Origin: Prevotellaceae bacterium
GTDB taxonomy: Bacteria; Bacteroidota; Bacteroidia; Bacteroidales; UBA932
Direction of reading: 5' to 3'
DNA length: 7,536 nt
Assembly (NCBI GenBank): GCA_031259645.1
Contig: JAIRLC010000044.1
Span: 1 to 7,536, forward strand
In this document: positions 1 through 4,835 of the stretch, one piece after another
Layout: every line of letters begins with the position of its first letter
How positions within the stretch are numbered: position 1 is the first letter of the stretch
Notes under the pieces: model-generated
What the model was told of the DNA's origin: nothing
The model's database searches: none
What the model saw: the letters and a program-made list of their open reading frames with translations, nothing else
Translations under genes and position numbers: made by a program

Positions 1-138
1 GCCTATCGCATTTCCATTTCGTGGTGGATATTTGCGTTGGCCGCTGTTGCGGTAACCGCCCTGACCGTACTCAGCGTGGGCATACAGGCCTACCGCGCCG
101 CCACCGCCAACCCGGTGAACGCGATAAAAACAGAATGA
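1..138 (+). CDS. FtsX-family ABC transporter permease, C-terminal fragment (5' end outside window)
   Basis: Reading frame 1 is open from the first base to TGA at 136-138 and gives the last 45 residues of a permease. It contains one hydrophobic segment (roughly residues 7-28 of the fragment) and ends in the tail RAATANPVNAIKTE. That tail is the usual C-terminus of Bacteroidota MacB/FtsX-type permeases, which work with a separate ATPase to move substrates or do mechanical work across the inner membrane. By eye, 33 of 45 residues match the last 45 residues of the complete permease that follows, so this is the 3' end of a tandem paralogue. The final ~70 bases are almost identical between the two copies. 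The start, length and substrate cannot be judged from here. I am sure of the family and not of any specific transporter. Confidence 0.85.
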   Translation, partial: AYRISISWWIFALAAVAVTALTVLSVGIQAYRAATANPVNAIKTE

Positions 139-139
139 C

Positions 140-252
140 GGTGAAAGGGAGAACGGTCAACGGAGAACGGAAAAACCCTTTCTCCGTTCTCCTTTCCCCC
201 TTTCCCCAACTCTTAACTCTTAGTTCTTAACTCATAACTCTTAATTAATATT
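140..252 (+). repeat. Degenerate heptanucleotide-periodic spacer between tandem permease genes
   Basis: Almost the whole spacer can be cut into 7-nt units kept in one register from 148 to 252. It opens with purine-rich units (GGAGAAC at 148 and 162, GGTCAAC at 155), then pyrimidine-rich units (TCCGTTC at 183, TCCTTTC at 190). It ends with TCTTAAC-like units (211, 225, and variants at 218, 232, 239) that run up to the ATG at 253. GGTGAAA at 140 fits the pattern with one extra base. Because 7 is not a multiple of 3 and the units vary, the stretch does not look coding. It resembles in style the short tandemly repeated heptamers (STRR) known from cyanobacteria; homology is not implied. I see no TAnnTTTG box here, so the downstream permease is probably co-transcribed with the upstream one. 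Confidence 0.7.
162..192 (+). other. Perfect 10-bp inverted repeat (hairpin) inside the heptamer spacer
   Basis: GGAGAACGGA at 162-171 is the exact reverse complement of TCCGTTCTCC at 183-192, with an 11-nt loop between. An alternative left arm starting at GGAGAACGG (148-156) could pair with the same right arm. The hairpin is followed by pyrimidine-rich sequence (CCTTTCCCCC) and not by a run of T, so it is a poor intrinsic terminator. It may instead act as an mRNA processing or stability element between the two permease genes, or simply follow from the repeat composition. Confidence 0.6.
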
Positions 253-2601
253 ATGATTACAACATTTCGTTATTTTACACGCGACAAGGTTTTTTCCCTG
301 ATAAACATGCTGGGACTGACCATAGGGTTTACCGCCGTATTATATATCGGCTGTTATATTGCCCGGGAGGTAACGTACGATAATTTTCATAAGGACGGCG
401 CCTACATCTATCGTGTTTCCACAGAAGCAACCGTAAAGGGCGAGAGCTCCGGCGAACATTATGTGATAACTCCGCCCATTGGGCCGGCAATGAAATCGAA
501 CCTTCCGGAAGTGGAAGAATACGTCCGTATCGCAACGCCACGAACGTATCACATTGCACACCACAACGAGTTTTTCAAGACCGATAATGTGGGCTTTGCC
601 GACACTTCCTTTTTCCGCTTCTTCACTTTCCCGCTTGTGGAAGGAGCGGCCGCCAACGTGTTAGCCGCGCCTTACAGCATCGTGCTGACCGAAGAAACGG
701 CCGTCAGGATATTTGGGAACGACGACCCGCTCGGCAAGACCGTGCGGATAGATGGGAAAGAATACAACGTTACCGGCGTGGCCAAAAATCCGCCCCAAAA
801 TTCCGAAAACAAATTCAACGCGCTGATTTCATTTTCCACCCTGTACCGCATGCCCGACCGCTACATGGGGTGGAATGGAGGCAACCAATATATTACTTAC
901 GTCCGCTTATCCCCCCACGCGGAAGCGCCGGCAGTAAGCGAAAAATTGAACAACCTTTTGGACGAACGTTTCGGCGAAGACTACAGAAATGCCGGCATTA
1001 CTATAAAAGCCTTCCTGCGGCCAATGCGCGACCTGCATCTTCATTACAGCTACGAGTCGCGTTACTTGCGCATCATTCTGTATGTGTTGTCGGCTATGGC
1101 TTTGCTCATTGTTGTGGTGGCCGTTATCAACTTTGTCAACCTCACCACTGCCCGCTCGCTGAAAAGGATAAAGGAAGCCAGCGTGAGAAAAGCATTCGGC
1201 GCGCGACGTTTCAATTTGATAAAACAGTTCTTGGGCGAATCGCTGTTTGTAAGCCTGACGGCTTATGTGGCAGCGTTACTTCTGTTTAAGTTGTTGGAGC
1301 CGGTGTATGTCGCTTTAACGCACAGTCGCCTTGTCGTGGACGAGAACAGCCTGTTCGTTTTCGGCGTGGTGTTCCTGTTAGCCTTGCTCACCGGCGTGGC
1401 CGGAGGCTGCTACCCGGTATTCCGCCTCTCGTCGATTCCCATACAGGACGTAGCCAAAGGCGGCAGCGAACAAAAACGCAAAAAACATGTCATACAAAAC
1501 ATACTAATCGTACTGCAATTGGTCATTTCCGTAGTGCTGATTATCCTGACGCTCGTGGTTACCTTTCAACTTTCCTACGTCCGCGACAAAGACGTGGGAT
1601 TTACCAAAGAGGGCATACTAATCCTCAACCTTGTCGGCAAAGCCGAACAACAGGCGAGCCTGCTGCTCAAAGAACGGCTGGCCGCTATCCCTGAAATCTC
1701 GGCCGTTTCCGCTTCGTCGGAACTGCCTTACGGCGATTTCACACGAAACGGTTACCTCCTGCCGGAAGCGGAAAACTTCACGCTGATACACGTCGTTGAA
1801 GTAGACGACGATTTCCTGAACGTGTATAACCTCAAAGTAAAGACCGGACGCTTCTTTTCGCGCGACCGGGAAGCCGACAAATCCGCTTATCTGGTCAACG
1901 AAAAACTGGCGTTGTTGTTGGGCGGCACAGAGGAGGCCATCGGACAAAAAATAAAAAGAAGCGGGCCGCACGACATCATCGGCGTGGTGAACGATTTTAA
2001 TTACGCCTCGCTGTATAGCGACATCCAGCCTTTAATCATCAGCAATAACCCGGAGACCGGCGTGTTCGGAAAATTATCAATAAAGTACCGCACGACGGAT
2101 GTCGCCGCATTGATACAGCAGATAGAGAAAACATGGAAATCCTTGCATCCCAACTTGCCGTTTGAATATGCTTTCTTTGACGAGTTGTACGAAAGCCAGT
2201 ATAATTTGGAACGCTACTTTCGTGGCTTTTTCCTTTGTTTTGCTGTCATCACCCTGTTGCTGGCCGTACTGGGAATGTTGAATTTGATGGCCTATACCAC
2301 GGAGCAGCGGAAGAAAGAAATAGGTATCAGGAAAACATTGGGGGCCTCCGTGCGGAACATTTTAGCGCTTTTACTCCGGGAAACCGGCTGGCTGGTGCTT
2401 ATTGCCAACCTGATTGCGTGGCCGCTTGCCTGGTATGCGGCGCAACTGTGGTTAAATAATTTCGTTTATCGCATATCCGTGGGCTGGTTGATTTTCGCAC
2501 TTGCGCTGTTTGCTTCTGTTGTCCTTGCGGTGCTCAGCGTGGGCATACAGGCTTTCCGCGCCGCCACCGCCAACCCGGTGGAAGCGATAAAAACGGAATG
2601 A
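253..2601 (+). CDS. FtsX/MacB-type ABC transporter permease
   Basis: This is a complete 782-residue inner-membrane permease with duplicated MacB-periplasmic-core plus FtsX halves, the usual size for this Bacteroidota family. Predicted membrane segments lie near residues 14-36, 275-297, 327-349, 367-389, 416-440, 658-681, 711-731 and 742-765. The two large periplasmic domains fall at about 40-270 and 441-655. The cytoplasmic coupling motifs are EASVRKAFGA (308-317) and KEIGIRKTLGAS (688-699), the latter being the family hallmark. No ATPase domain is present, so an ATP-binding partner must be encoded elsewhere, perhaps upstream of the window. The first ATG directly after the heptamer repeat gives the expected N-terminus (charged helix, then LINMLGLTIG). 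No Shine-Dalgarno or promoter box precedes it, which fits co-transcription with the paralogue ending at 138. The substrate is unknown; members have been linked to efflux, lipoprotein handling and cell-envelope stress. Confidence 0.9.
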   Translation: MITTFRYFTRDKVFSLINMLGLTIGFTAVLYIGCYIAREVTYDNFHKDGAYIYRVSTEATVKGESSGEHYVITPPIGPAMKSNLPEVEEYVRIATPRTYHIAHHNEFFKTDNVGFADTSFFRFFTFPLVEGAAANVLAAPYSIVLTEETAVRIFGNDDPLGKTVRIDGKEYNVTGVAKNPPQNSENKFNALISFSTLYRMPDRYMGWNGGNQYITYVRLSPHAEAPAVSEKLNNLLDERFGEDYRNAGITIKAFLRPMRDLHLHYSYESRYLRIILYVLSAMALLIVVVAVINFVNLTTARSLKRIKEASVRKAFGARRFNLIKQFLGESLFVSLTAYVAALLLFKLLEPVYVALTHSRLVVDENSLFVFGVVFLLALLTGVAGGCYPVFRLSSIPIQDVAKGGSEQKRKKHVIQNILIVLQLVISVVLIILTLVVTFQLSYVRDKDVGFTKEGILILNLVGKAEQQASLLLKERLAAIPEISAVSASSELPYGDFTRNGYLLPEAENFTLIHVVEVDDDFLNVYNLKVKTGRFFSRDREADKSAYLVNEKLALLLGGTEEAIGQKIKRSGPHDIIGVVNDFNYASLYSDIQPLIISNNPETGVFGKLSIKYRTTDVAALIQQIEKTWKSLHPNLPFEYAFFDELYESQYNLERYFRGFFLCFAVITLLLAVLGMLNLMAYTTEQRKKEIGIRKTLGASVRNILALLLRETGWLVLIANLIAWPLAWYAAQLWLNNFVYRISVGWLIFALALFASVVLAVLSVGIQAFRAATANPVEAIKTE

Positions 2602-2699
2602 CGGGAAACGCACTGTGTAATAAAGAACAATTTCACAGAGAATGTGGGAAAAAATATTAAAAAAACTGGAAATTATAAGAATAATAGAAAGATTTTTCT

Positions 2700-2707
2700 T
2701 ACATTTG
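2700..2707 (+). promoter_or_regulatory. Candidate -7 promoter box (TACATTTG) for the nitroreductase gene
   Basis: TACATTTG matches the Bacteroidota -7 consensus TAnnTTTG exactly and lies 35 nt upstream of the chosen ATG at 2742. The expected start point is near 2714, giving a leader of about 28 nt that contains the AAGGAG ribosome site. I see no clear TTTG element about 20 nt further upstream, so the -33 part is weak or absent. Confidence 0.55.
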
Positions 2708-2728
2708 TCTATTATCCATTATTACTAA
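2708..2728 (+). repeat. Short heptamer-like repeat (about 3 units) upstream of the nitroreductase gene
   Basis: TCTATTA (2708-2714), TCCATTA (2715-2721) and the looser TTACTAA (2722-2728) follow one another in 7-nt register, right after the candidate -7 box. The match is short and could be chance alone. It is listed because two other spacers in the window show the same 7-nt periodicity with TCT-led units. Confidence 0.35.
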
Positions 2729-2732
2729 GGAG
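2727..2732 (+). promoter_or_regulatory. Shine-Dalgarno site that decides the nitroreductase start
   Basis: AAGGAG abuts the in-frame ATG at 2733 with no spacer, which would not work for initiation there. It lies 9 nt before the ATG at 2742, a normal spacing. The 2742 start also begins directly with MKKRLIL, a standard signal-peptide N-terminus. It is one of very few recognisable Shine-Dalgarno sequences in the window. Confidence 0.75.
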
Positions 2733-2741
2733 ATGTCAAAC

Positions 2742-3341
2742 ATGAAAAAAAGATTGATTTTATGTATTATGCTGGGCTTCGCCATGGTGCTGCAAGCGCA
2801 GGATATAAAGTTGAACGCCCCTGAAAGGAAAGGCGGGAAAAACTTACTGGAAGCGTTGAACGAACGCCGTTCCGAACGCGTGTATGTGAAAAAAACAATG
2901 CCGGCGCAAACGCTTTCCAATTTACTTTGGGCCGCCAACGGCTTCAACCGCGACGACAAGCGCACGGTGCCCACTGCCATGAACAGGCAGGAAATGGAGC
3001 TTTATGTGGTCTTTGATGACGGTGCGTATTTCTACGATGCCAAAAAAAACGTACTTCAGCGGATTGTGGACGGCGATGTGCGAGCTGCGTTGGGACAGCC
3101 TAACATCACCAATGAGGCCGCCCTGTCCATCGTGATGGTGGCCGATTTGAATAAATCGTCTATAGAGAGTGCGCGTATTTCTTCGGGGTATATTTCGCAA
3201 AACATTTATTTGTTTGCCGCGTCGGAAGGATTAGGCACGGTGGCGCGCGGCTCCTTCAAAGGCGAAGAATTGGCAAAAGCTTTGCGCTTGAACGAAAAGC
3301 AAACCGTGGTGCTGGTGCAGCCGGTAGGCTTTTTGAAATAG
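2742..3341 (+). CDS. Exported nitroreductase-family (SagB-like) flavoprotein
   Basis: This 199-residue protein begins with a Sec-type signal peptide (MKKRLILCIMLGFAMVLQA, cleavage likely near residue 19). A single nitroreductase fold of about 170 residues follows. Visible family motifs are RRSERVY (42-48), usually RRSxRxF, which contacts the FMN phosphate; PTAMNRQEMELYVV (77-90), the equivalent of the PSAGNxQPWxFxVV loop; and SQNIYLFAASEGLGTVARG (152-170), the conserved helix and glycine segment. Members bind FMN as dimers and use NAD(P)H to reduce nitro compounds, quinones or other acceptors, or dehydrogenate peptides in the SagB branch. The substrate here cannot be read from sequence. I chose ATG 2742 over ATG 2733 because of the ribosome site spacing. 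Its 3' end converges with the toxin gene with only 15 bases between, and no terminator is evident there. An exported nitroreductase is unusual biochemically, because FMN must be loaded outside or before export. Confidence 0.85.
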   Translation: MKKRLILCIMLGFAMVLQAQDIKLNAPERKGGKNLLEALNERRSERVYVKKTMPAQTLSNLLWAANGFNRDDKRTVPTAMNRQEMELYVVFDDGAYFYDAKKNVLQRIVDGDVRAALGQPNITNEAALSIVMVADLNKSSIESARISSGYISQNIYLFAASEGLGTVARGSFKGEELAKALRLNEKQTVVLVQPVGFLK

Positions 3342-3356
3342 CCGGGAATACAACCA

Positions 3357-3662
3357 TTAAATCACTTTGAGACTTGCGGGGTTTTGCCTGTTGTCAAACA
3401 ATGTAATAATAAGTATTTTTGTGGGATTTACTTTATAATAAAGGCTTATTTGTCTTGTTAGAACACAGCGTCGAACCATGTTATTTTGTGTACTTGCCGG
3501 ATAGATAAATGGAAACTTTATAATGAAAGATAATGCCTCGTCTAAACGTTTGGCAAACTTTTTGACCTCATGTGACGTCCAGTGATTTTCCAAATAATCA
3601 AAAACAACATTTAATTTGTTTTGGGCTTCAGCAGTCCATTCAATAGTCAAGCCAGTGTTCAT
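3357..3662 (-). CDS. ParE/RelE-superfamily toxin of a toxin-antitoxin module
   Basis: This is a 101-residue basic protein of normal length for the ParE/RelE fold. The N-terminal helices contain IEWTAEAQNKLNVVFDYLE (8-26), matching the ParE pattern W..A...L..I.DYL. The helical part ends at FIIKFPFIYPAS (46-57), near the usual L...P turn. The strand core has VRRCVLTRQISLYYKV (63-78), and the protein ends in ILIITLFDNRQNP (83-95), a C-terminal strand typical of Bacteroidota members. ParE toxins poison DNA gyrase while RelE toxins cut mRNA on the ribosome; the sequence resembles ParE more, but the target is not proven. The ATG at 3662 lies inside the end of the antitoxin gene (23-nt overlap, different frame), so the two are translated from one message. 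The gene is AT-rich (19 of 60 G/C in bases 3481-3540) compared with the permease, as expected for a mobile module. Confidence 0.82.
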   Translation of the reverse strand: MNTGLTIEWTAEAQNKLNVVFDYLENHWTSHEVKKFAKRLDEALSFIIKFPFIYPASTQNNMVRRCVLTRQISLYYKVNPTKILIITLFDNRQNPASLKVI

Positions 3663-3879
3663 AGCGTTTTTTTACCTTTGAGTGAGGTGTGGTTCTTCCG
3701 TTAGCGGCATCGGCCAGCCCTTGCTCTATGGACGTTTGTTCTTCTGCCGAAAGCGTGTTCCACCAATCTTGCTGGCATGTGCTTCGCTCTTTAATATTAC
3801 CAAGTAAACCAAGCGTCGCAGGGTCGTTTAGTTCCGTTATCCAATGGATAATGTCTAATTTTTGTGTCGTAACATTCAT
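3640..3879 (-). CDS. Antitoxin partner of the ParE-like toxin
   Basis: This 79-residue small protein lies immediately upstream of, and overlapping, the toxin gene. The N-terminal helix KLDIIHWITELNDPATLGLLGNIKE (7-31) and the C-terminal half DWWNTLSAEEQTSIEQGL (38-55), GRTTPHSKVKKRYEHWL (61-77) follow the pattern of small Bacteroidota antitoxins paired with ParE/RelE toxins. In those, the C-terminal 'IExGLxDxxxGRxxPHxxVxKxYxxWL' segment probably wraps the toxin. I see no obvious helix-turn-helix or ribbon-helix-helix, so whether it represses its own promoter is unclear. A longer reading from TTG at 3906 was rejected because it would start within the -7 box; ATG at 3879 gives the natural N-terminus. 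The stop codon is TGA at 3642-3640. Confidence 0.78.
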   Translation of the reverse strand: MNVTTQKLDIIHWITELNDPATLGLLGNIKERSTCQQDWWNTLSAEEQTSIEQGLADAANGRTTPHSKVKKRYEHWLDY

Positions 3880-3895
3880 AACATTTGGTTTTTTG

Positions 3896-3903
3896 CAAAG
3901 ATA
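3896..3903 (-). promoter_or_regulatory. Candidate -7 promoter box (TATCTTTG) for the toxin-antitoxin operon
   Basis: On the minus strand, TATCTTTG matches TAnnTTTG and lies 16 nt upstream of the antitoxin ATG at 3879. The expected leader is only about 10 nt. No convincing -33 TTTG is present, and the upstream sequence is occupied by the heptamer-like repeat at 3911-3953. The box would let the toxin-antitoxin pair be transcribed independently of the HAD gene upstream. Confidence 0.55.
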
Positions 3904-3910
3904 CAAAATA

Positions 3911-3953
3911 TCTAATATCTATCGTCTATTTGTCTAATATCTATTGTCTGCTA
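3911..3953 (+). repeat. Heptamer-like tandem repeat between HAD gene and toxin-antitoxin pair
   Basis: Two 22-nt blocks (3911-3932 and 3933-3953/4) each start with TCTAATA followed by TCTAT(C/T)G and a third TCT-led unit. That makes six TCT-led units of 7 nt with one extra base at 3932. The second block runs over the last codons and stop (TAG, 3943-3941) of the HAD gene. The repeat sits where the -33 region of the toxin-antitoxin promoter should be. Orientation is given for the TCT-rich strand. Confidence 0.65.
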
Positions 3954-4579
3954 AGCAAAGCAATCACCTCAGGCAGGTTGGTGAAATCGGGAATTACCCA
4001 TTGCACGTGCTGTTTCAACAAGTCGGGGGCAAGGGTTGTGGCTACGCCCACTACTTTCGCGCCGGCGTTTTTGGCCGCCGTAATGCCTGCCAGAGAATCT
4101 TCAAAAACGAGGCACTCCTCCGGAGCCGACTGGAGTTGCGAGGCCGCCAACAGGTAGCACATCGGGTCGGGTTTCCCTTTGGTGATATGGTCGGCAGTAA
4201 CCACCACCGGGAAATAGCGCTCGAGCGGGAGTTTTTTCATGGCCGCTTCCATTTTTGCGGCAGGCGAACTGGTCACAATCGCCTTCTTGTATCGATGTTT
4301 TTCGAGATAGACGATGAACGCCATAACACCGGGCACCGGCGGAAATTCCATTTGCAACTCGAAGGCTGCCGTGCGCTCCAGAATGTTGGTTTTTTCCTGC
4401 GCCGGATAGTCCCCGAAATATTTATCCATGATTTCCTGCAGCGGAACACCTTTTATTAATGATGCGAAATTTGAAATGCCGAAATTGTATTCTTCGGCTA
4501 TCCGGTTAAAGAACATGTCATATTGCGGTTCTGTGTCGGCCACCACGCCGTCGAAATCGAACAGTATAGTTGTAATCAT
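3941..4579 (-). CDS. HAD-superfamily hydrolase, beta-phosphoglucomutase-like (subfamily IA)
   Basis: This 212-residue cytosolic enzyme has all four HAD motifs. Motif I is LFDFDGVVADTE with the nucleophile Asp8 and acid/base Asp10. Motif II is IVTSSP (Thr103). Motif III is the lysine in ITKGKPDP (134-136). Motif IV is VFEDSLAGITAAKNAG with Glu160 and Asp161. The alpha-helical cap lies at about 15-85, as in beta-phosphoglucomutase and phosphoglycolate phosphatase relatives. It should dephosphorylate or isomerise a small phosphorylated metabolite with Mg2+; the substrate is not readable from sequence. A TTG 15 bases upstream is in frame, but ATG 4579 is the sensible start because it places the DFDG strand at the very N-terminus. 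A minus-strand -7 box ends 28 nt upstream. The gene is followed, across a 61-nt repeat-rich spacer, by the toxin-antitoxin pair in the same direction. Confidence 0.88.
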   Translation of the reverse strand: MITTILFDFDGVVADTEPQYDMFFNRIAEEYNFGISNFASLIKGVPLQEIMDKYFGDYPAQEKTNILERTAAFELQMEFPPVPGVMAFIVYLEKHRYKKAIVTSSPAAKMEAAMKKLPLERYFPVVVTADHITKGKPDPMCYLLAASQLQSAPEECLVFEDSLAGITAAKNAGAKVVGVATTLAPDLLKQHVQWVIPDFTNLPEVIALLSRQ

Positions 4580-4607
4580 AATGTAAATACTCAATTAAAA
4601 TGACTTG

Positions 4608-4615
4608 CAAAGATA
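4608..4615 (-). promoter_or_regulatory. Candidate -7 promoter box (TATCTTTG) for the HAD gene
   Basis: The minus-strand TATCTTTG matches the Bacteroidota -7 consensus. It predicts a start near 4601 and a leader of about 22 nt before ATG 4579. A TTTG lies at 4631-4628 on the same strand, but the 12-nt spacer is too short for a normal -33 element. Confidence 0.6.
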
Positions 4616-4640
4616 AGTAAAAACAGCCAAAACAGGAATA

Positions 4641-4682
4641 TTTTAGGTATCTCTTCGTCTTATTTTCCCTACTTTTAGGTAT
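4641..4682 (+). repeat. Paired direct repeat TTTTAGGTAT, possible operator
   Basis: TTTTAGGTAT occurs at 4641-4650 and again, identical, at 4673-4682, 32 bp apart (about three helical turns, so on the same DNA face). The second copy ends where the -33 element for the -7 box at 4705 would lie (4682-4685 is TTTT). Two equal sites in phase just upstream of a promoter are what a dimeric activator or repressor would use. No regulator is assigned, but the LuxR-type protein encoded about 0.9 kb downstream is a candidate. Confidence 0.45.
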
Positions 4683-4704
4683 TTTATTAAAAGAAAAGAG
4701 GCCT

Positions 4705-4712
4705 TACCTTTG
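4705..4712 (+). promoter_or_regulatory. Candidate -7 promoter box (TACCTTTG) for a short transcript or leader
   Basis: TACCTTTG followed by CACC is a very typical Bacteroidota -7 region. It predicts a start near 4719. The next downstream feature on this strand is the terminator hairpin at 4755-4794, not a gene start, so transcripts from here would be about 75 nt long unless they read through into the hemerythrin-like gene. Confidence 0.6.
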
Positions 4713-4718
4713 CACCAT

Positions 4719-4794
4719 CTTTTCATGGGATTACTGAGCCATTGTTAAAATCAGGAGAACCGCGGCATAGAAATGTGTTGCGGCTCTTTCTTTT
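4719..4794 (+). ncRNA. Putative short non-coding RNA or attenuated leader upstream of the hemerythrin-like gene
   Basis: The unit is inferred from a promoter box (4705-4712) and a strong intrinsic terminator (4755-4794), which together define a transcript of about 75 nt with no credible coding content. The only open frame inside is a 7-codon ATG reading (4725-4748) with no ribosome site. GAGCC near 4737 could pair alternatively with GGCTC at 4782-4786, which would compete with the terminator stem and is the sort of switch used in attenuation. I do not recognise a known RNA family. It could be an independent small RNA or a leader controlling read-through into the hemerythrin/LuxR operon. Confidence 0.4.
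4755..4794 (+). terminator. Rho-independent terminator with GAAA tetraloop
   Basis: CCGCGGCATA (4760-4769) pairs along all ten positions with TGTGTTGCGG (4774-4783), counting G-U pairs, around a GAAA loop (4770-4773). GAG (4755-4757) and CTC (4784-4786) extend the stem past a two-A bulge. A TTTCTTTT tract (4787-4794) follows. No gene on the plus strand ends before it, so it must stop a transcript that begins in this spacer. Confidence 0.75.
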
Positions 4795-4806
4795 AAAAAT
4801 AAGTTG

Positions 4807-4814
4807 TATCTTTG
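4807..4814 (+). promoter_or_regulatory. Candidate -7 promoter box (TATCTTTG) for the hemerythrin-LuxR operon
   Basis: TATCTTTG lies 21 nt before ATG 4836 and 12 nt after the terminator T-tract. It predicts a start near 4821 and a leader of about 15 nt. Its -33 position overlaps the terminator stem and has no TTTG, so the promoter may be weak or activator-dependent. A TTG at 4812 that would lengthen the downstream frame falls inside this box and is unlikely to be used. Confidence 0.6.
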
Positions 4815-4835
4815 TTCCATTCTAATTATAATGAT

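Noticed and set aside
21..230. 69-aa open frame running through the permease 3' end and the heptamer spacer
   Set aside because: It overlaps the permease tail out of frame and then reads the 7-nt repeat, so its sequence has no protein-like character.
870..1289. 139-aa open frame inside the permease gene
   Set aside because: It lies in another frame of a clear permease gene, is Arg/Pro/Cys-rich, and has no promoter or ribosome site. It is a shadow of the real gene.
3666..3672. A7 run on the minus strand near the end of the antitoxin as a programmed slippage site
   Set aside because: The run is short, the downstream toxin has its own ATG, and the antitoxin reads normally to its stop. No sign of a fusion product.
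3880..3906. TTG-start extension of the antitoxin
   Set aside because: The extra nine codons include the -7 box itself; ATG 3879 gives the family-like N-terminus.
3911..3953. Repeat considered as a CRISPR remnant
   Set aside because: The units are 7 or 22 nt, directly adjacent with no unique spacers, and no cas genes are present.
3944..4459. 171-aa open frame on the plus strand opposite the HAD gene
   Set aside because: It is antisense to a gene with all four HAD motifs. The translation is rich in Arg/His/Phe with no family signature, as expected for a shadow frame of a G/C-rich gene.
4725..4748. Seven-codon reading ATG...TAA (MGLLSHC) as an attenuator leader peptide
   Set aside because: There is no ribosome site and no run of a regulatory codon. 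It is short enough to be chance, so it is mentioned only as part of the leader/ncRNA hypothesis.
4812..4835. TTG-start extension of the hemerythrin-like protein by 8 residues
   Set aside because: The TTG lies inside the -7 box TATCTTTG and would be upstream of the predicted transcript start; ATG 4836 is preferred.
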